NCBI GenBank assembly: GCA_003024785.1
Contig: PUQB01000121.1
Coordinates: 62,001-126,000, forward strand
Length of the DNA: 64,000 nucleotides
Origin: Selaginella tamariscina
Lineage: Eukaryota > Streptophyta > Lycopodiopsida > Selaginellales > Selaginellaceae
Direction: 5' to 3'
The notes below the pieces were generated by a model that searched no databases, was not told the DNA's origin, and saw only the letters and a program-made list of their open reading frames with translations. Position 1 is the first letter of the stretch; every line of letters starts with the position of its first letter. The translations under genes and the position numbers were made by a program. Of this stretch, positions 34,153 through 47,048 are shown in pieces.

Positions 34153-35539
34153 TTGATTTCAACCGGTTTAACAGTGGCCGTATTCTCGGCACATCAGCTC
34201 CTGTCCACACTGGCTACAAGAGAAGCTGGCACGTCTGCAGGGGATCAAAGCATACAGGGCTCGTTACAAACCGCCTGGGAGCTCGTTGTTGCCATAAAGC
34301 AATGTAGCGAAACAAGGGACCTGGAAGCAGGGAGAAAGCTACACATGGAAGCAACCTGCCATCTCGACAACAACCACGTAGCATCTGCCCTGATCAAAAT
34401 GTACAGCAGATGCGGGAGCATGCAACTCGCCAGGGACGTCTTCGATAGGACCACACGTAAGGACGTTGTTACATGGACCTGTCCTCATACTGGGATACGT
34501 GGAGAATGGGGAGAGATCGGAAGCTCTGGCGACCTTCGCCACCATTGACTGTGCACCGGATCGTGTGGCCTACGTTGCCGCAAAGCCTGTGCAGGCTTGG
34601 CTAGTGAGAGAGCGTCGGACAGGCAAGATATTACTAGAGAAGGGCGTGGCCATCCACGAGAGAGCCAAGGAGCATGCGTTTGACACAAACATAGTTGTGG
34701 CAAATACCTTGGTCGAAATGTACAGCAAGTGCGGGTGTATGCAGCTTGCTAAGGAGGCTTTCGAGAGAGTTGTAGAAAGGACGCTGCTATATGGACGTGC
34801 CTCATACTGGGATACGTGGAGAATGGACAGAGCTCCATAGCTATGGAGTTGTTCACGAGTATGGACTGTGAACCGGATCGCGTTACTTATCTTGCTGCCC
34901 TCAAGGCGTTGGCTAGTGAGAGAGTGTAGAAAGGCATATACTTCTTAACAAGGGAAGGGCCATACACGAGCAGGTGAAAGAGCGTGGGTTTGACTCTAAC
35001 ATAGCTATCAATAGTATAGTAAGTGTGGTAATATGCATCTGGCAAGGGAGGTCTTTGAGGGGACGCTCCTGAAAGACATTGTTACATGGAACTCTCTCAT
35101 TTTGGGATACGTGGAGAACGGGGAGAGCTCAGTAGCTCTGGACTTGTTCATGAGTATGAACTATGATCCGGACTGTGTTACATATCTTGCTGCACTCAAA
35201 GCATGCGCAAGCTTGGGCAGTGAGGAGAAGGGAATTGCCATCCACGAGCGTGTTAGAGAGTCTTCACTCGAGTCTAAGTAGCGGTGGCAAGTGCTCTGGT
35301 GGATATGTATGGGAAATGTGGGAATATGAAGCTTTCCAGGGAAGCTTTCGAGAAGATGGCACGTAAAGAAGTTATTACATGGAACTCTCTCATGTTGGGA
35401 TACGTAGAAAATGGGGAAAGCACGGTAGCGCTAGAGCTGTTCTATAGCATGGACTGTGCACCAAACCGTGTTACATATCTAGCGCACTCAAGGCATGTGC
35501 AGATTTGGCGTTCACAGAGAAAGGTATTAAATACACAAC

Positions 35540-35595
<56 letters not shown>

Positions 35596-37219
35596 ACAAC
35601 ATGAATGTAATAATAAGCAAGGTACCAGGTATGGAGATTCACGAGAGGATCAGAGAGCGTACCTTAGACTCCAACGTTGCTGTGGCAAACGCTCTGGTGG
35701 ATATGTATAGCAGATGTGGTTGCATGCGGCTTGCGAAGGAAGTCTTCGATAAGGTGATATGATGTGCCATATGGACTTCCCTCATTCTGGGATATGTGGA
35801 GAATGGAGAGAGCTCAACAGCGCTGGAACTCTTCAACAGTATGGACTCTCAACCGGACCGTGGTACATATGTTGCTTCACTCAAGGCTTGCTCGAGCTTG
35901 GCTAGTGAGAGAGCTCTGGAAAACGGTATGGTGATCCATAGACAGATTAAAGAGCGTGCACTTGACTCCATAGTTCTCACAAACAGCTTGGTGGACATGT
36001 ATAGAAAATGCGGAGATATGCAACTTACCAGGGAGGTCTTCGACTGGACGACGCATAAAGACGTTACATGGACTTCGCTCATTATGGGATACGTGGAGAA
36101 TGGGAAAAGCTCGGAGGCTCTGGAGCTCTTCAACAGCATGGACTGTGAACCTGATCGGGTTGCATATCTCGCTGCGCTCAAGGCCTGTGCAAGCTTAGTC
36201 AGTGAGAAAGGAAAGAGTTTTCTAGATTATTGTATTGCCATTCACGAACAGGTGAAAGACCGTGGGTTTCACTCCGACACATCCATCACAAATGCAGTGG
36301 TAGACATGTATAGAAAAGCAGGGAATATGTTACTTGCTAGGGAGACTTTCGAGAGGATGATGCATAAAGATGTTGTTACCTGGAACTGTCTCGTGCTGGG
36401 ATACGTGGAGAATGGGGAGAGCCCAGAAGCTCTCGAGTTGTTCATCACCATGGACTGTGAGCCAAACCGTGTTACTTATGTCGCTGTGCTCAAGGCGTGC
36501 GCATGCCTGGCCGCGTTACCACTGGAAAACTGATTCACGGTACAGTTTGCAAGCTTGGACTCGAAGAAGACGCCTCCATAGCGAACCTCTTGGTGGACTT
36601 CTATGGGAGTTGTGGTAGAATGGCTACTGCTATAGAAGTTTTCAATATTATGCACTCACCAGACATAGCTTCTTGGACTGCCTTGATAGCGGGGTACAGC
36701 TCTCTTGGTGAGTCACTACAAGTGTTTAGTTTGGCAAGGAAGATACTGGAAGCCGGTCTACACATGGATGCTGTTACCTTCGTGTGTATTTTGACGACTT
36801 GTAGCCATGCAGGTATTGTAGAGGAAGGCAGAATGTGCTTCGAGTCCATGCATACACACGGTGTACGTCCAACACTAGAACATTATAATATCATGGTTGA
36901 CATGCTGGGGAGAGCCAACAGGTTTGATGAGGCACTTGCAATCGTGAAAACGATGCCCTTCAAAGCTAACAAGGTTACGTGGATAACTTTGCTCGAGGCC
37001 TGCAAGAAACACAGGAACTTGGAAGTGAGTCGGGTAGCTTTCGATGCGTTAATGGCCAGCGATAGAAAAACTGCTGCAGCTGCGTATGTGATAATGCGTG
37101 ATATTTATGCGTTTATGAATATAATATATAATGAAAAAAACGAATGTAAAACAATTCTTAACTTTGCAGGATATACCAAGGATCAATCACACAGGACTAC
37201 CTGTAAAACAAATATTTAA
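34153..37219 (+). CDS. Pentatricopeptide repeat (PPR) protein, PLS-like repeats, frame-broken
   Basis: Predicted organellar RNA-binding protein. About a dozen PPR motifs repeat a near-constant pattern: VANALVDMYSKCGCMQLA, then DVVTWTSLILGYVENGESS, EALELFNSMDCEPDRVTYVA and ALKACASL..IHERVKE. The end (CSHAGIVEEG, PTLEHYNIMVDMLGRA, TWITLLEACKKHRNLE, AAAYVIMRDIYA) matches the terminal repeats of PLS-type PPRs. No DYW domain follows. One intron, 35524-35628, interrupts EKG/MEIHER and holds a (TG)n(AG)n repeat. At least six frame breaks occur, near 34475, 34830, 35030, 35278, 35765 and 36530. The one at 35278 is repaired by a single added base, so error or recent damage is likelier than long decay. 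The start is uncertain. Confidence 0.75.
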
Positions 37220-38473
37220 GTACACATATGTTGATGTATATATACATACCAGTTGCAGCAACTTCTTGATGGTCTACATATTGCTGCATGACAAGAATGG
37301 AGGCCTTAATATCGGGGTGAGCTTCTGCGAGAGCGCTTCCTACCGGACCGAGTTCTTCATGACTGAGAGGCAGGTTGTGTAAGGTGGCAATCAACCTGGA
37401 CGGTGTCCGAGCACAACCGGTGATAACTAAGTTATACAGTCGGTTCCCCGTACTGCTTGTAACGCGGCTTCTATGGGATCATCGCTCCACATCCTCTGCT
37501 CGTACAAGAGTGTATCGCACTCACGCTCGTACTCTCTGAGGGCAGTAATGCAATCGATGTCCAGCTGCTTCTCCTTGTTGAAATCCACTTGGCCAATATC
37601 AAACTGGTACAAGTGCTGCTCGCTTAGTATGGACTTTCTCTTTCTAGTGCCATTTGTGGACTTCCTCTGAATCTCTGCCTCCCCTTCAGAACAGCACATA
37701 AAGTGGATAACCTGGACTTGGACGCCGGAATGCTCCGACATCCTCTTCCCCGTTGCCAAGGCTTCGCGGTCATCCGGTCCCCCAAAGAAAAGCACCACTA
37801 CTTTCCCAGACTGCACGGGACTGTATGAGTTTGAGAAGCCTCTGTCCACAAAGATCCCCACTGAGCACGAAGCGTGCCGTAGAACGCGTCCGTTTACCGT
37901 CTGGAATCCGGCATTGCCTGTTTCAGGAGTCCCGTCCGGCTTGTACAGCTTGTGGAAAGGAAGTATCACCAGTGCAGCTCGCTTGTCGGCTGCGGTCGTA
38001 CAAATATCCTCGTGCATGTCAGAGAAACCAGAGATCGAAGTCATCGCTCGCACCTTAACCTCGCTCAGATGTGCAAACGTCTCGAATGCAACGTGGATGT
38101 GGCTCGCACTGTTACGGTGAGGGCGACCGTTCTTCCTCACCCTGTGTACCGTTACTATCGAAGAAGATCTCTCGGACAGCTCAATAAGGTGGAGGACATA
38201 CAGACGCATTGCGTGCGTGGTTCTTCCTCTGGTGAGGTCAACCAAGCTGATGATGCCGGGGACGTTGCTTACGCCATGCACGCAAGTTACCACCCGGAGC
38301 TCGTCGTTTACGGTGCACATCTCTATATTCCTCTGCGTATATGGAATGGGTGCCCTCGCGGGTTTGTACAAAGCCATCACCACTGGCGTTGTTACGAATG
38401 TCGTGAACAGTGCCATGATCACCATTATCGCAAACGTTTCATCATTCAAGACCTGTAGTTAAAACGTTCGCTA

Positions 38474-38514
<41 letters not shown>

Positions 38515-40268
38515 TATAGTATAGTATAGTGTGTGTGTATATATATAGTGAAAGATTTACCCCTCGTTCTTTGCCAATGTTTAGTACGATAAGCTCCACA
38601 AGACCTTTGGTGTTCATTAAAAATCCAAGAGTGAATGCTTTTCTAGGATTAATGCCATACAAGACCGCAGGTACGAAAGTCCCAAAGATCTTCCCAACGC
38701 AGGCAGATGTAATAACAAGCACGGTAAGCCCACCTGCACACATATATAAATATATATGTGTGTACATGTATGTATGTATATACACACACCTGATGTTGTT
38801 CCATGTATAGACTGTATGTTTGTCTTGAGTCCACTGGCCACAAAATACAGAGGTAACATCAGTACTAAAACAAAATCCTCCACTTTCTCGATGACAACTT
38901 TGGCGAGGGGACCATCCTTTGGTATTATGAGGCCGAACACAAACGCTCCGAAGATGGAATGTATTCCGATGGCGTCGGTTGCAAATGCAGATACCAGTGC
39001 CCCTGTGAATGTTATGCATATGTATATCTCCTTGATTGGCTCGTTCTCTGTTACGTGCCTTGCCACCCATGTCATAAACTGCCGCACAATAGTGAACATT
39101 ATCACTAGATAGCCGATACCTGTGAAAGAAATCTATGTATTTCATGTGTTGTGTGTGTGAGAGAGAGAGAGAATCTATGTTGGGGAAGAACTCACACATT
39201 GCTCATGCACACACACACACACTCACCTGTGAGAGAGAGAGCATTTATGTTGTGTATGACCACCCAACCCATTGCTCATGCACACAGTCGTGTATGACCA
39301 CCCAAGAGAGAGAGAGAGAGAGAGAGAAATATGAGGAAGAACTCACACATTGCTCATCCACACAGTCGGAGAGAGAGAGCTGTGCATGACCAAGAGTGAA
39401 GAATTGACACACACGCATACAGACACATACCTGTTAGGAGGACCCATAAGGCTACAGTGGGACTAGTGTCATTCCCAGAGAGAGCAACAGCAAGTGCAAG
39501 TAGAACCCATGCTACCACATCGTTAACTGCAGCTGCAGACATAGCTAACCTCCCAACATCTGTAGTCAACAGCTTCCTCTCCGCCAGAATCCGTGCTAAA
39601 ACAGGAAATGCCGTAATCGACATTGCCACTCCCATAAACACAAGAAAAGCACTAAACGTCCCCTCTCTCGAGATGGTTATGAAGAACCACAGACACTCCA
39701 ACTCCTGTAATTACATCCCATCTAGTTTATCACACGCACGCACGCATGCACGCGTACCTGTAGCAAATGGTGTTGTAATGCCAGCAACAGCAATGATCAT
39801 TGCCTGCCTTCCTGTACGAACCACCGCATTGAGGTCGAGCTCCAGGCCAACCATGAAGAGGAAGAAGATGAGTCCCAAGTTAGCTATCGTCTCCAAAACC
39901 GTGATGCTCTTTGCAGGGAACAGCTTGTTGCTGTAGTCTTTGTTTCTCCCAAATGCCGACGGCCCAAGAAGAATCCCGCCCTGAACAAATTCGGTGATAT
40001 ATGTATATATACACACGCGCGCACACGCACACTCACTTACAATGATTTCTGCTACGACCCTGGGTTGCCGGAGCGGTCTCATAACAAAGGCGAGGCCGCG
40101 AGTGAGTGCCAATACAAGACATATCTGAAGGATGAGCAGCGGAAGCGCAAAATGGATCGGATTATCCTTCTGAAAAGCTCCATGGGAAGTAACAGACATA
40201 CGGCAATTCGGAGAGGAAGATACATGGATCATCGCATTAACTCTGTGCATTTCTAATCGCTCCTCCAT
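37187..40268 (-). CDS. Cation/H+ exchanger, CHX family (CPA2)
   Basis: A monovalent cation/proton antiporter of plant endomembranes or plasma membrane. Seven exons: 40041-40268, 39758-39980, 39431-39704, 38790-39119, 38561-38733, 37250-38452, 37187-37200, about 815 residues, normal for CHX. The membrane domain shows [57 protein letters not shown] (the ND pair of CPA2) and [12 protein letters not shown] large hydrophilic C-terminal region (exon 6) is typical of CHX. The start at 40268 is the first ATG (MEERLEMHR). Frame breaks lie in exon 3 near 39672 (HNHL/SREGTF) and in exon 6 near 37450. The last exon adds only GSPV and stops at 37187, so the gene's 3' end overlaps the 3' end of the plus-strand PPR frame. 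Confidence 0.88.
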
Positions 40269-41055
40269 GAGATTTACAATTGCTCCAGCTGATTCAATCA
40301 CAAACCTGCGCGCAATCCGAATTGTCTGCGTCTTCCTCCTCCGCAAGCCCTAAAACTGCACTCTGTTCTTCGTTTGTATAATTCCAAGAGGGAAATACTC
40401 AATGCTCATATTATTCTAATCTACTTGCCCTTAAGACGTGTATAAAAAATTAAAGGGAAATTGAAGGTAAATTAACAATTACCCTAATTCCAATTAGAGA
40501 TGTGTACAAATATATAATATACACTTTCTTTATTATAAATATTATCTGAAAATTCTTTTTCTTTGCCATTTTCTTAATTTTTATTAAATCAACATTAAAA
40601 ATGCATTAATGCTAAATAATTTTGCATCTTAATTCTTTTAATTCTAACAAAGAATTCACATTGTGGTTTTTAATTCATCTTATTAAAGTTTTTCACATGT
40701 CATAACAGTTATGCATCGGAAATCCCTCTTAAAAAAGTATTGGTGTTTTCTTATTTATCTTATTAGAGTTTTCTTATTTCTTATTAGAGTTTTCCCATGT
40801 CATAACAGTTATGCACTCTTCAAAATACTGGAATAAAAGGGGCTTTTTACACATGAACATTAACATTAATAAATGCAAACTAATGTGAGAGAGAGACTGA
40901 AAGTATGAGATACACAGAAACGTTTATATATACATAGGAAAATATACATATATTCACACACATACATGAATACCCGTACATGTGTGTGTGTGCGAGAGAG
41001 AACACGTGTACAAAGAAAAGATGGAGATAATATGAGATGGTATTAATGAAGATGA
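40269..41055. other. Intergenic, AT-rich, with a short direct repeat
   Basis: The CHX promoter and 5' UTR (40269-40450) are followed by AT-rich DNA. CATGTCATAACAGTTATGCA occurs twice, near 40697 and 40797, preceded each time by a TTATTA(A/G)AGTTTTT-like stretch. The UBLCP1 3' end follows. Confidence 0.45.
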
Positions 41056-41317
41056 TTAGGCATGCCGTTGCTTCTTATTTTGTTCACTGAAGCTCTCCCA
41101 CTGCTTGTGATTGAGTCCACTGAGATCATCAAGGTCAGCTATGGCCAAAAGATACTCGGCAAGATACACCAGCTCCTGGTCCTTGTCGCGGTTCATGTGA
41201 GCCTTCCTAAAAGGCCTTATCACAAGCCCATTCTGTGGGTTCATCACAAAGTTCCTCTTTAAATCATCCAACATTATAGTATTCTCTGGCCTATAATACT
41301 GCCATCACAGCCTTAAC

Positions 41318-41389
<72 letters not shown>

Positions 41390-43070
41390 ACCTCAGGAAG
41401 TTTGCCCCAGATTAAGCCAAGAGGTTTGCAATCAAAAACACCACGGGATTGTGACTGCACCGTGATCATGGCAAGGTGGTCCAAAAGAGCCGTAACTTTG
41501 TAGTTTGCGTGGTTAAGTACTCCAAGCTCCTTCATCTTAACCTCCACCCATTTCATACTACAAACAATATTATAGTTAATAAACGATATGTGTACAGGTA
41601 AATAATTTTAAGACAAGATATTTTCACCTTGTTGCTGACCAAATCATTATGTCATACGCCGAATATACGGCAGTAAGAAACTCGTGAAGATCTACAAAAG
41701 AAGGTCAATATCATATATATTTACTTTTCATGTATATGTATAGAGAGATACATATATATCCACTTTATATCAAGTGTAGAGAGAGAGAGACATGGACGCA
41801 TCAACTCGAGTGGATTCTCTGCAGTTGAACGGTGATCAAAAAGGGTGTAATCAATGTCCAGAACCAGGAGCTTCTTTCCAGGACGACAAGGATTTAAAAG
41901 CTTTAACTGCAAAGAAACATTTCATATAAATCAGGGAAGCTCATATACATACGACATACATAACTACAACCATAGCAAAGATTGGGCAAATTTACATACG
42001 TATATCATGCACTCCATGCCTACATTAGATGTGTATGTGGAAGTAAGAAAGTATCACTATAGACATATACATATGTCTCGCACATTTTTGTAGTTAACGT
42101 GAATGCGCATATCGTATGTGAATATACTTGCATGCAGGCATACATTATATATAAACAAACACATATAAATGTGCACACGCACACACACACAGACCTTATA
42201 CTGTTGCACACGCCTTTGCACCTTGGCCTTGTTAACCTCTTTATCTTTGATGTCAGTTGTATCTTCCTCTCCGAGCTCAAAATCGTCAAGTATTTCTGGA
42301 GCATCCACAGTATCTACAAATATCTCATCTTCCACAGTCCTGTGTATATTTATGATCGTAATATAAACACACACACAGTTGATCGTGTATTGTGTATTGT
42401 GTGTGTGTAAAGAAGAACAAATGCATGTATTGCGTAGGCTAAAAGAGTATGGATGTCGCACAAACAGGTACACAAAGTAAAATAAACAACATTCTTCCTT
42501 ATCATTTGGCTCTCTGTGCATATACACGTCACACACACGGATACATATATGCATATACGAGTACACATTACACACGTACATGAAAACATATACAATGAAC
42601 AAAGCTATTATACTTGTATATATGTAAACCCACATTTATTCTTCTTGAATACAGATGACTTGCACAAACTGTATATATAATATGCTTTCTTTCCTATTAT
42701 TATGTATACATATACACTACACATGCGTCGTCTGTGTGGGTACACGTATATGTGTAAAGACCTGTATACGTACCCGATCATGGAGATTTTAATGGAAGGC
42801 TTGAGCCCCAAGTTGGAGAGGAGCATGGAATCATCGGCAGGCTTGGATCCAGACTTGACATTGAGAAGTTTTGGCGCTTGGGAAGGACATTTGTTAACTC
42901 GCAAATGCGCCGCTTGAGCTCTCCCACTGTGTCGTCGCCGCACACACGAACTGTGTAATCCTTGCCTACCCATTTCACTACCAATGTCAATTCTCCTCTG
43001 ATTCCGATGACGACGCCATCTGCTCCCCTTCCGATGCGCTTCCGCTGCTGCTGGACGCCGTGATCGCCAT
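41056..43070 (-). CDS. UBLCP1: Ubiquitin-like domain-containing CTD phosphatase (UBLCP1-like)
   Basis: A nuclear HAD-family phosphatase. In animals UBLCP1 dephosphorylates the 26S proteasome and the Pol II CTD. Six exons: 42774-43070, 42195-42339, 41792-41906, 41628-41691, 41392-41557, 41056-41298, about 343 codons. Exon 1 has the ubiquitin-like fold ([20 protein letters not shown]...[12 protein letters not shown]). Exon 3 holds the catalytic DxDxT motif ([15 protein letters not shown]). Later motifs are [21 protein letters not shown] and [12 protein letters not shown]. Exon 1 has two single-base breaks: one near 42998 before LTLVVKW, one near 42874 where CAAAACTT should have one more A to join KRQ to KLLNVKSG. 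The exon 3 donor is the weak GT of a (CT)n run. The exon 5 donor leads into a (TG)n(AG)n repeat. Confidence 0.9.
41321..41390. repeat. (CT)n(CA)n compound microsatellite in a UBLCP1 intron
   Basis: About 30 bp of CT joined to about 35 bp of CA on the plus strand. In gene sense it reads (TG)n(AG)n and starts within 3 bases of the exon 5 donor. Confidence 0.95.
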
Positions 43071-44514
43071 GCCCCTGTCAACCCTAAAATGTACTTACAT
43101 TTTACATTTAAAAATTAAAACATTAAAGTTTATATATAAATATGTTATATATACACGTATCTATGTTAAATTTTATATAGTTATATACATTTTCATATTA
43201 TATACTCTATAATTTGGAAATTAAAATTCATTATCTGTAATTTAGTCTTAATTTTAATTCTGAAAATTCAAAATTTTAAATTAAAGATTTATTAAATAAC
43301 AAATTTGAAGAATGAAATATATTATATATATATATATATATAACATATATATAAAATCATCAATTTGTTTTTAAAAAGATATGCAAAGGACACCGTTTCC
43401 AAACTTATTATTTTAATAAATTAAAATGTTTTAATTTACATTTATATTTTTTTTTTCTATTTTAAAATAGTAAGATGTTACTGTGCTTCTCATAATAAAT
43501 TTTTTGTTTACATTTTGACTAATTATAAAACCACTTGTGTATTTATAATTTGTTTTTCTTTTCTATTTTAAATTATTAACAATTGCAGTGTGTTTAAATG
43601 CTTTAAAATATAAAATTGTAATAATAATACATTATAAAAGTATTTAAATCAAGCAAATTTATTATTATTTGGTTCTAATTACTAAGATGGATTAAAAATA
43701 AATTATTTTAATAAATCCATGTTGAATAATATGTTTCCGTTTAATATAAAAGAGCACCAAAACGTCTGTAAAATATTTTTTCATTTATATTACTAATATA
43801 AATGTTTTACTATAAATTATAGGCAAATAACATTCAAATAATTTAAATTTAAAATAAATATATATGTTATTTATACTTAAATAGTTATTTATAATTTAAT
43901 CATTGAAATTAATTGATTTAAATTAAAGTAATCAATCAGACTTGATCCTTTCATGTTTATTTAATTCATTAATTTGATTTAAAGCATTTCTAAGTTTTAC
44001 AAAATTAGAAATTTTAAAATTACAATTAAGGGTTAAATAGATAAGGTTTACTAAGCCCAGAAATTAGAGGTATTAATACACAAATATAGTTATACACAGC
44101 AAAAGATATATAATATAGTTTTGCTTGATTTAGCTACTTGCAATATGAATATTATTTATTACTAATTGTGGTGTGTGTGATTATTAATATATTATAGATT
44201 TATTAATTTATTTAAATTTTAAAAATTCAATCTTAGCCATTTGATTTATAAGTTTTGTTCTTAATTAATCACCTACACTTAAACACTCTAATCTATTTAG
44301 AAATAAACATAAGACTTTGAATCATATGTCAGTAAAGTGTGTGTGGGGGTGTGTGACATAAACCTTTAGATTAATACTATGTTGATAATTAAAAAACTGT
44401 GTATTCTCTTGATATTACAATTCATATTTGTACATATCCGTGTGTGTGTGTGTGTGCGTGTGCGTGCCACGCATAGTGTAACTTACAATTTATACTATAC
44501 TTGTAGAAAGAATA
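43071..44514. other. Intergenic, very AT-rich
   Basis: About 1.4 kb, more than 75% A+T, with (TA)n and TG runs (43322-43344, 44440-44466). No gene, RNA or element structure is recognised. Confidence 0.5.
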
Positions 44515-46117
44515 TCACATAGCCCTGTATGCCTTCTGACGGCTGACGACTCTGATCAAACCTTGGTAAGTCGCAGCATCTGGAGTGTGTCCATTCTCCA
44601 CCATCTCTTGGAACACCTGGTAAGCCTCTTCATTCCGGCTCGCTCTAGACAACGCATTTATGAGGGAATTATAAGTAGCAACGTTGGGAACACACTGCAT
44701 CCGTTTCATCAACTGGCTGCCTTCATCAACCTGTTCGCCTTGCACAATCCACTAATGAGAGCACTGTAACTTACCTCATTAGGCACACACTTCCTCTGTA
44801 ATAGCTCACCAAACAAGCGATTCGCATCATCGACCCTGTTCACCTTGCACAGCTTGTCGATAACCAGTGTGTAAGTAACAACATCTGGATTGCATCCTCT
44901 AGCCATCATCTGGTATAAGAGCTCCACAGCAGACTCAAGCCTGCCAAGTCTAGCAAACCGAGCACAAGCGGAGTATACGTTACAACTGGAGCACACCCAT
45001 CACTCCACATCCTCTCCAGTAGCCGGTAAGCTTCATCAAGCTGATCGGACTTACACAAGCCGTCTATAACCGCACTGTATGTGACTAATTCGGACAGAAA
45101 CCTCGCTCAACCATCTCATTGAAGATCTCCAGAGCATCCCCTACACGTTGTGACCGGCAGAGTCCGGTAATGATCGCATTGAACGTGACAACACTCGGAA
45201 TGTGTCCTCCTCGTCACATCCTCACAAAGATAAGAAGAGCTTCCTCAGACTTCCCCGACTGGAACAGCGAGCTGATGAGTGTGTATGTCACAACATCCGG
45301 TAAGAACCCTCTCTTCCTTGCCTCGTGCACCACGCTCTGGGCAGCTTCAAGTCCCTGTTTACAAAGCCCATCAACCAAGATTGTAGGTGACAGTGTTTGG
45401 TTTACCTCTCCGACTGCAACATCCTCTTCAAGAGCTCGAACGCTACGTCTACACTCCCCTGCTTACAGAGTGCGTTTATCACTGTTGTATAGCTGACCAC
45501 GTCCGGTTCATGAAGCGCTTAGATAAGAAAGCGCCTGAGGTACATCCCCTGTCCGGCAGAGTCCCTGTAGAAGTATGCTGTGTGTCCTCTCCACCACTTC
45601 ATGCCCTTCAAGGTCCATCTCTCGGAGAATAGAGAATGCACACTTGGAGTCTCCGGCATTGCAGTTAACCCAGAATGAGGATGTTATACTGACCGTTGAA
45701 GGAGGAATTCTACATGGGTTCTCATTGAAGAGCATATGGGCTTCTCTGTATTCTCCTGCTCGTATGTAGACAGTGAGAAGTGCGTTCAATGAACACATTG
45801 TGGAAGAAACCCGGCTGTGTTTTGCACCATTCGAAACAATCTCCATGCTACTGATGGGTTGTGGAGCTGTCCCCAGGATCTTGGAGACTGTCCTTGCTTG
45901 GAGATGGTGTGTGGTTTCGCCCAGACATGTGTAATTGCCAGGGGCGTGCGTTGGTTAAGAGGGAGAGGAGTAATTGTTCCTCCTGTGTGGATTTCAATAC
46001 TTGCTTACCATTGCCATTGGCGCTGTTCCCATTCTTACCATTTGCCGCGCGGCGGATCACCTCCACGACCTCCCCGCTGCCCCCGTTTGTGCTCAAGAAT
46101 CTCGCATACTTCCTCAT
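44515..46117 (-). CDS. P-class PPR protein, probably organellar, frame-broken
   Basis: An RNA-binding protein of P-type 35-residue repeats. The start at 46117 gives MRKYARFLSTNGG, an Arg/Ser-rich N-terminus that could be a mitochondrial presequence, then an Asn/Gly-rich stretch. Repeats follow: LNALLTVYIRAGEYREAHMLF, SILLQGLCRTGDVPQAL, CNPDVVTYTLVIDKLCKVNR, CVPNEVSYSALISGLCKANR, CVPNVATYNSLINALSRASR and DAATYQGLIRVVSRQK. The stop is at 44515. No intron is needed. The reading frame changes several times (near 45848, 45510, 45000, 44745 and within 45000-45500), while repeat identity stays high throughout. This again suggests base-level indels rather than old decay. Confidence 0.75.
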
Positions 46118-46872
46118 CTGCTGCCCTAATGCAGGGTAGTGGGTTTAGGGTTTAGGGTTAGTTTAAACCCTAAGCAGGTGTCTTATAAGGTTAATTTAAA
46201 CTCATATATTAACTCATTAAACTAATTAAATTCTCTCTCATGTATATTTCAGCCAACAATATGTATGTGTGTGTTATACATATTGTACCTAAATAATAAT
46301 ACTTAACCTATGTCAACACACACACACACACATGTACACACATCTAAATGCAAGTGTGTAATATAATATATATAATCATATATATCATTTCATATGAGAT
46401 ACATGTAAATATGTATAAATGTCACTTGCACATACCTGAACAGTATGTGTTTCATATACATAATTTACTCAAAACGAAGCTCTATTATAAACAATGGAGT
46501 TTTTTGAATATTATATTTTACTAATATTTGCTTACTATCACATAACTACCAAGATATTTATATCTAATTGTATAACTAAAGACATGTGTATGCGTGCGTG
46601 AGTGTGTGTGTGTGTAAAAGTGTAAGTGTCTAAATTCCATATATGTGTATGTGTGTGTGAACGTACTCTATAAAGTCTTCTATATGCGAGTGTTTAAAGG
46701 AAAACATCTTATTGTAAGTTTTTGTAAAATATATAAATTCTTGTTTAATTAATTACCTGTGTGTATCTAACTATATATCACATCATGAGTTATTATATAT
46801 TCGCATGTTAACACGTATACATATGTGTATGCATGTACATAACGTAATGAATAAATAGCTTACATTAGGGAA
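46118..46872. other. Intergenic between the PPR and RPA2 genes
   Basis: GGGTTTAGGGTTTAGGGTTA at about 46140-46159 is a telo-box-like promoter motif for the minus-strand PPR gene. The rest is AT-rich with CA/TG runs, and nothing else is recognised. Confidence 0.5.
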
Positions 46873-47001
46873 TTAATGTGAAACAACTTCGATATTCAGC
46901 TTAACGTTCATAGCCGCCAGCTCAGCAGCAAGGTACCTGAAACGTATGGCATCGCAACCTTGCACACCACAAGAATCAATATTTATTATTATAACTATTT
47001 C

Positions 47002-47048
<47 letters not shown>

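Noticed and set aside
42057..42635. 192-codon minus-strand frame in the UBLCP1 region
   Set aside because: Only the part at 42195-42339 is a real exon. The rest is intron with TA/CA-rich low-complexity translation.
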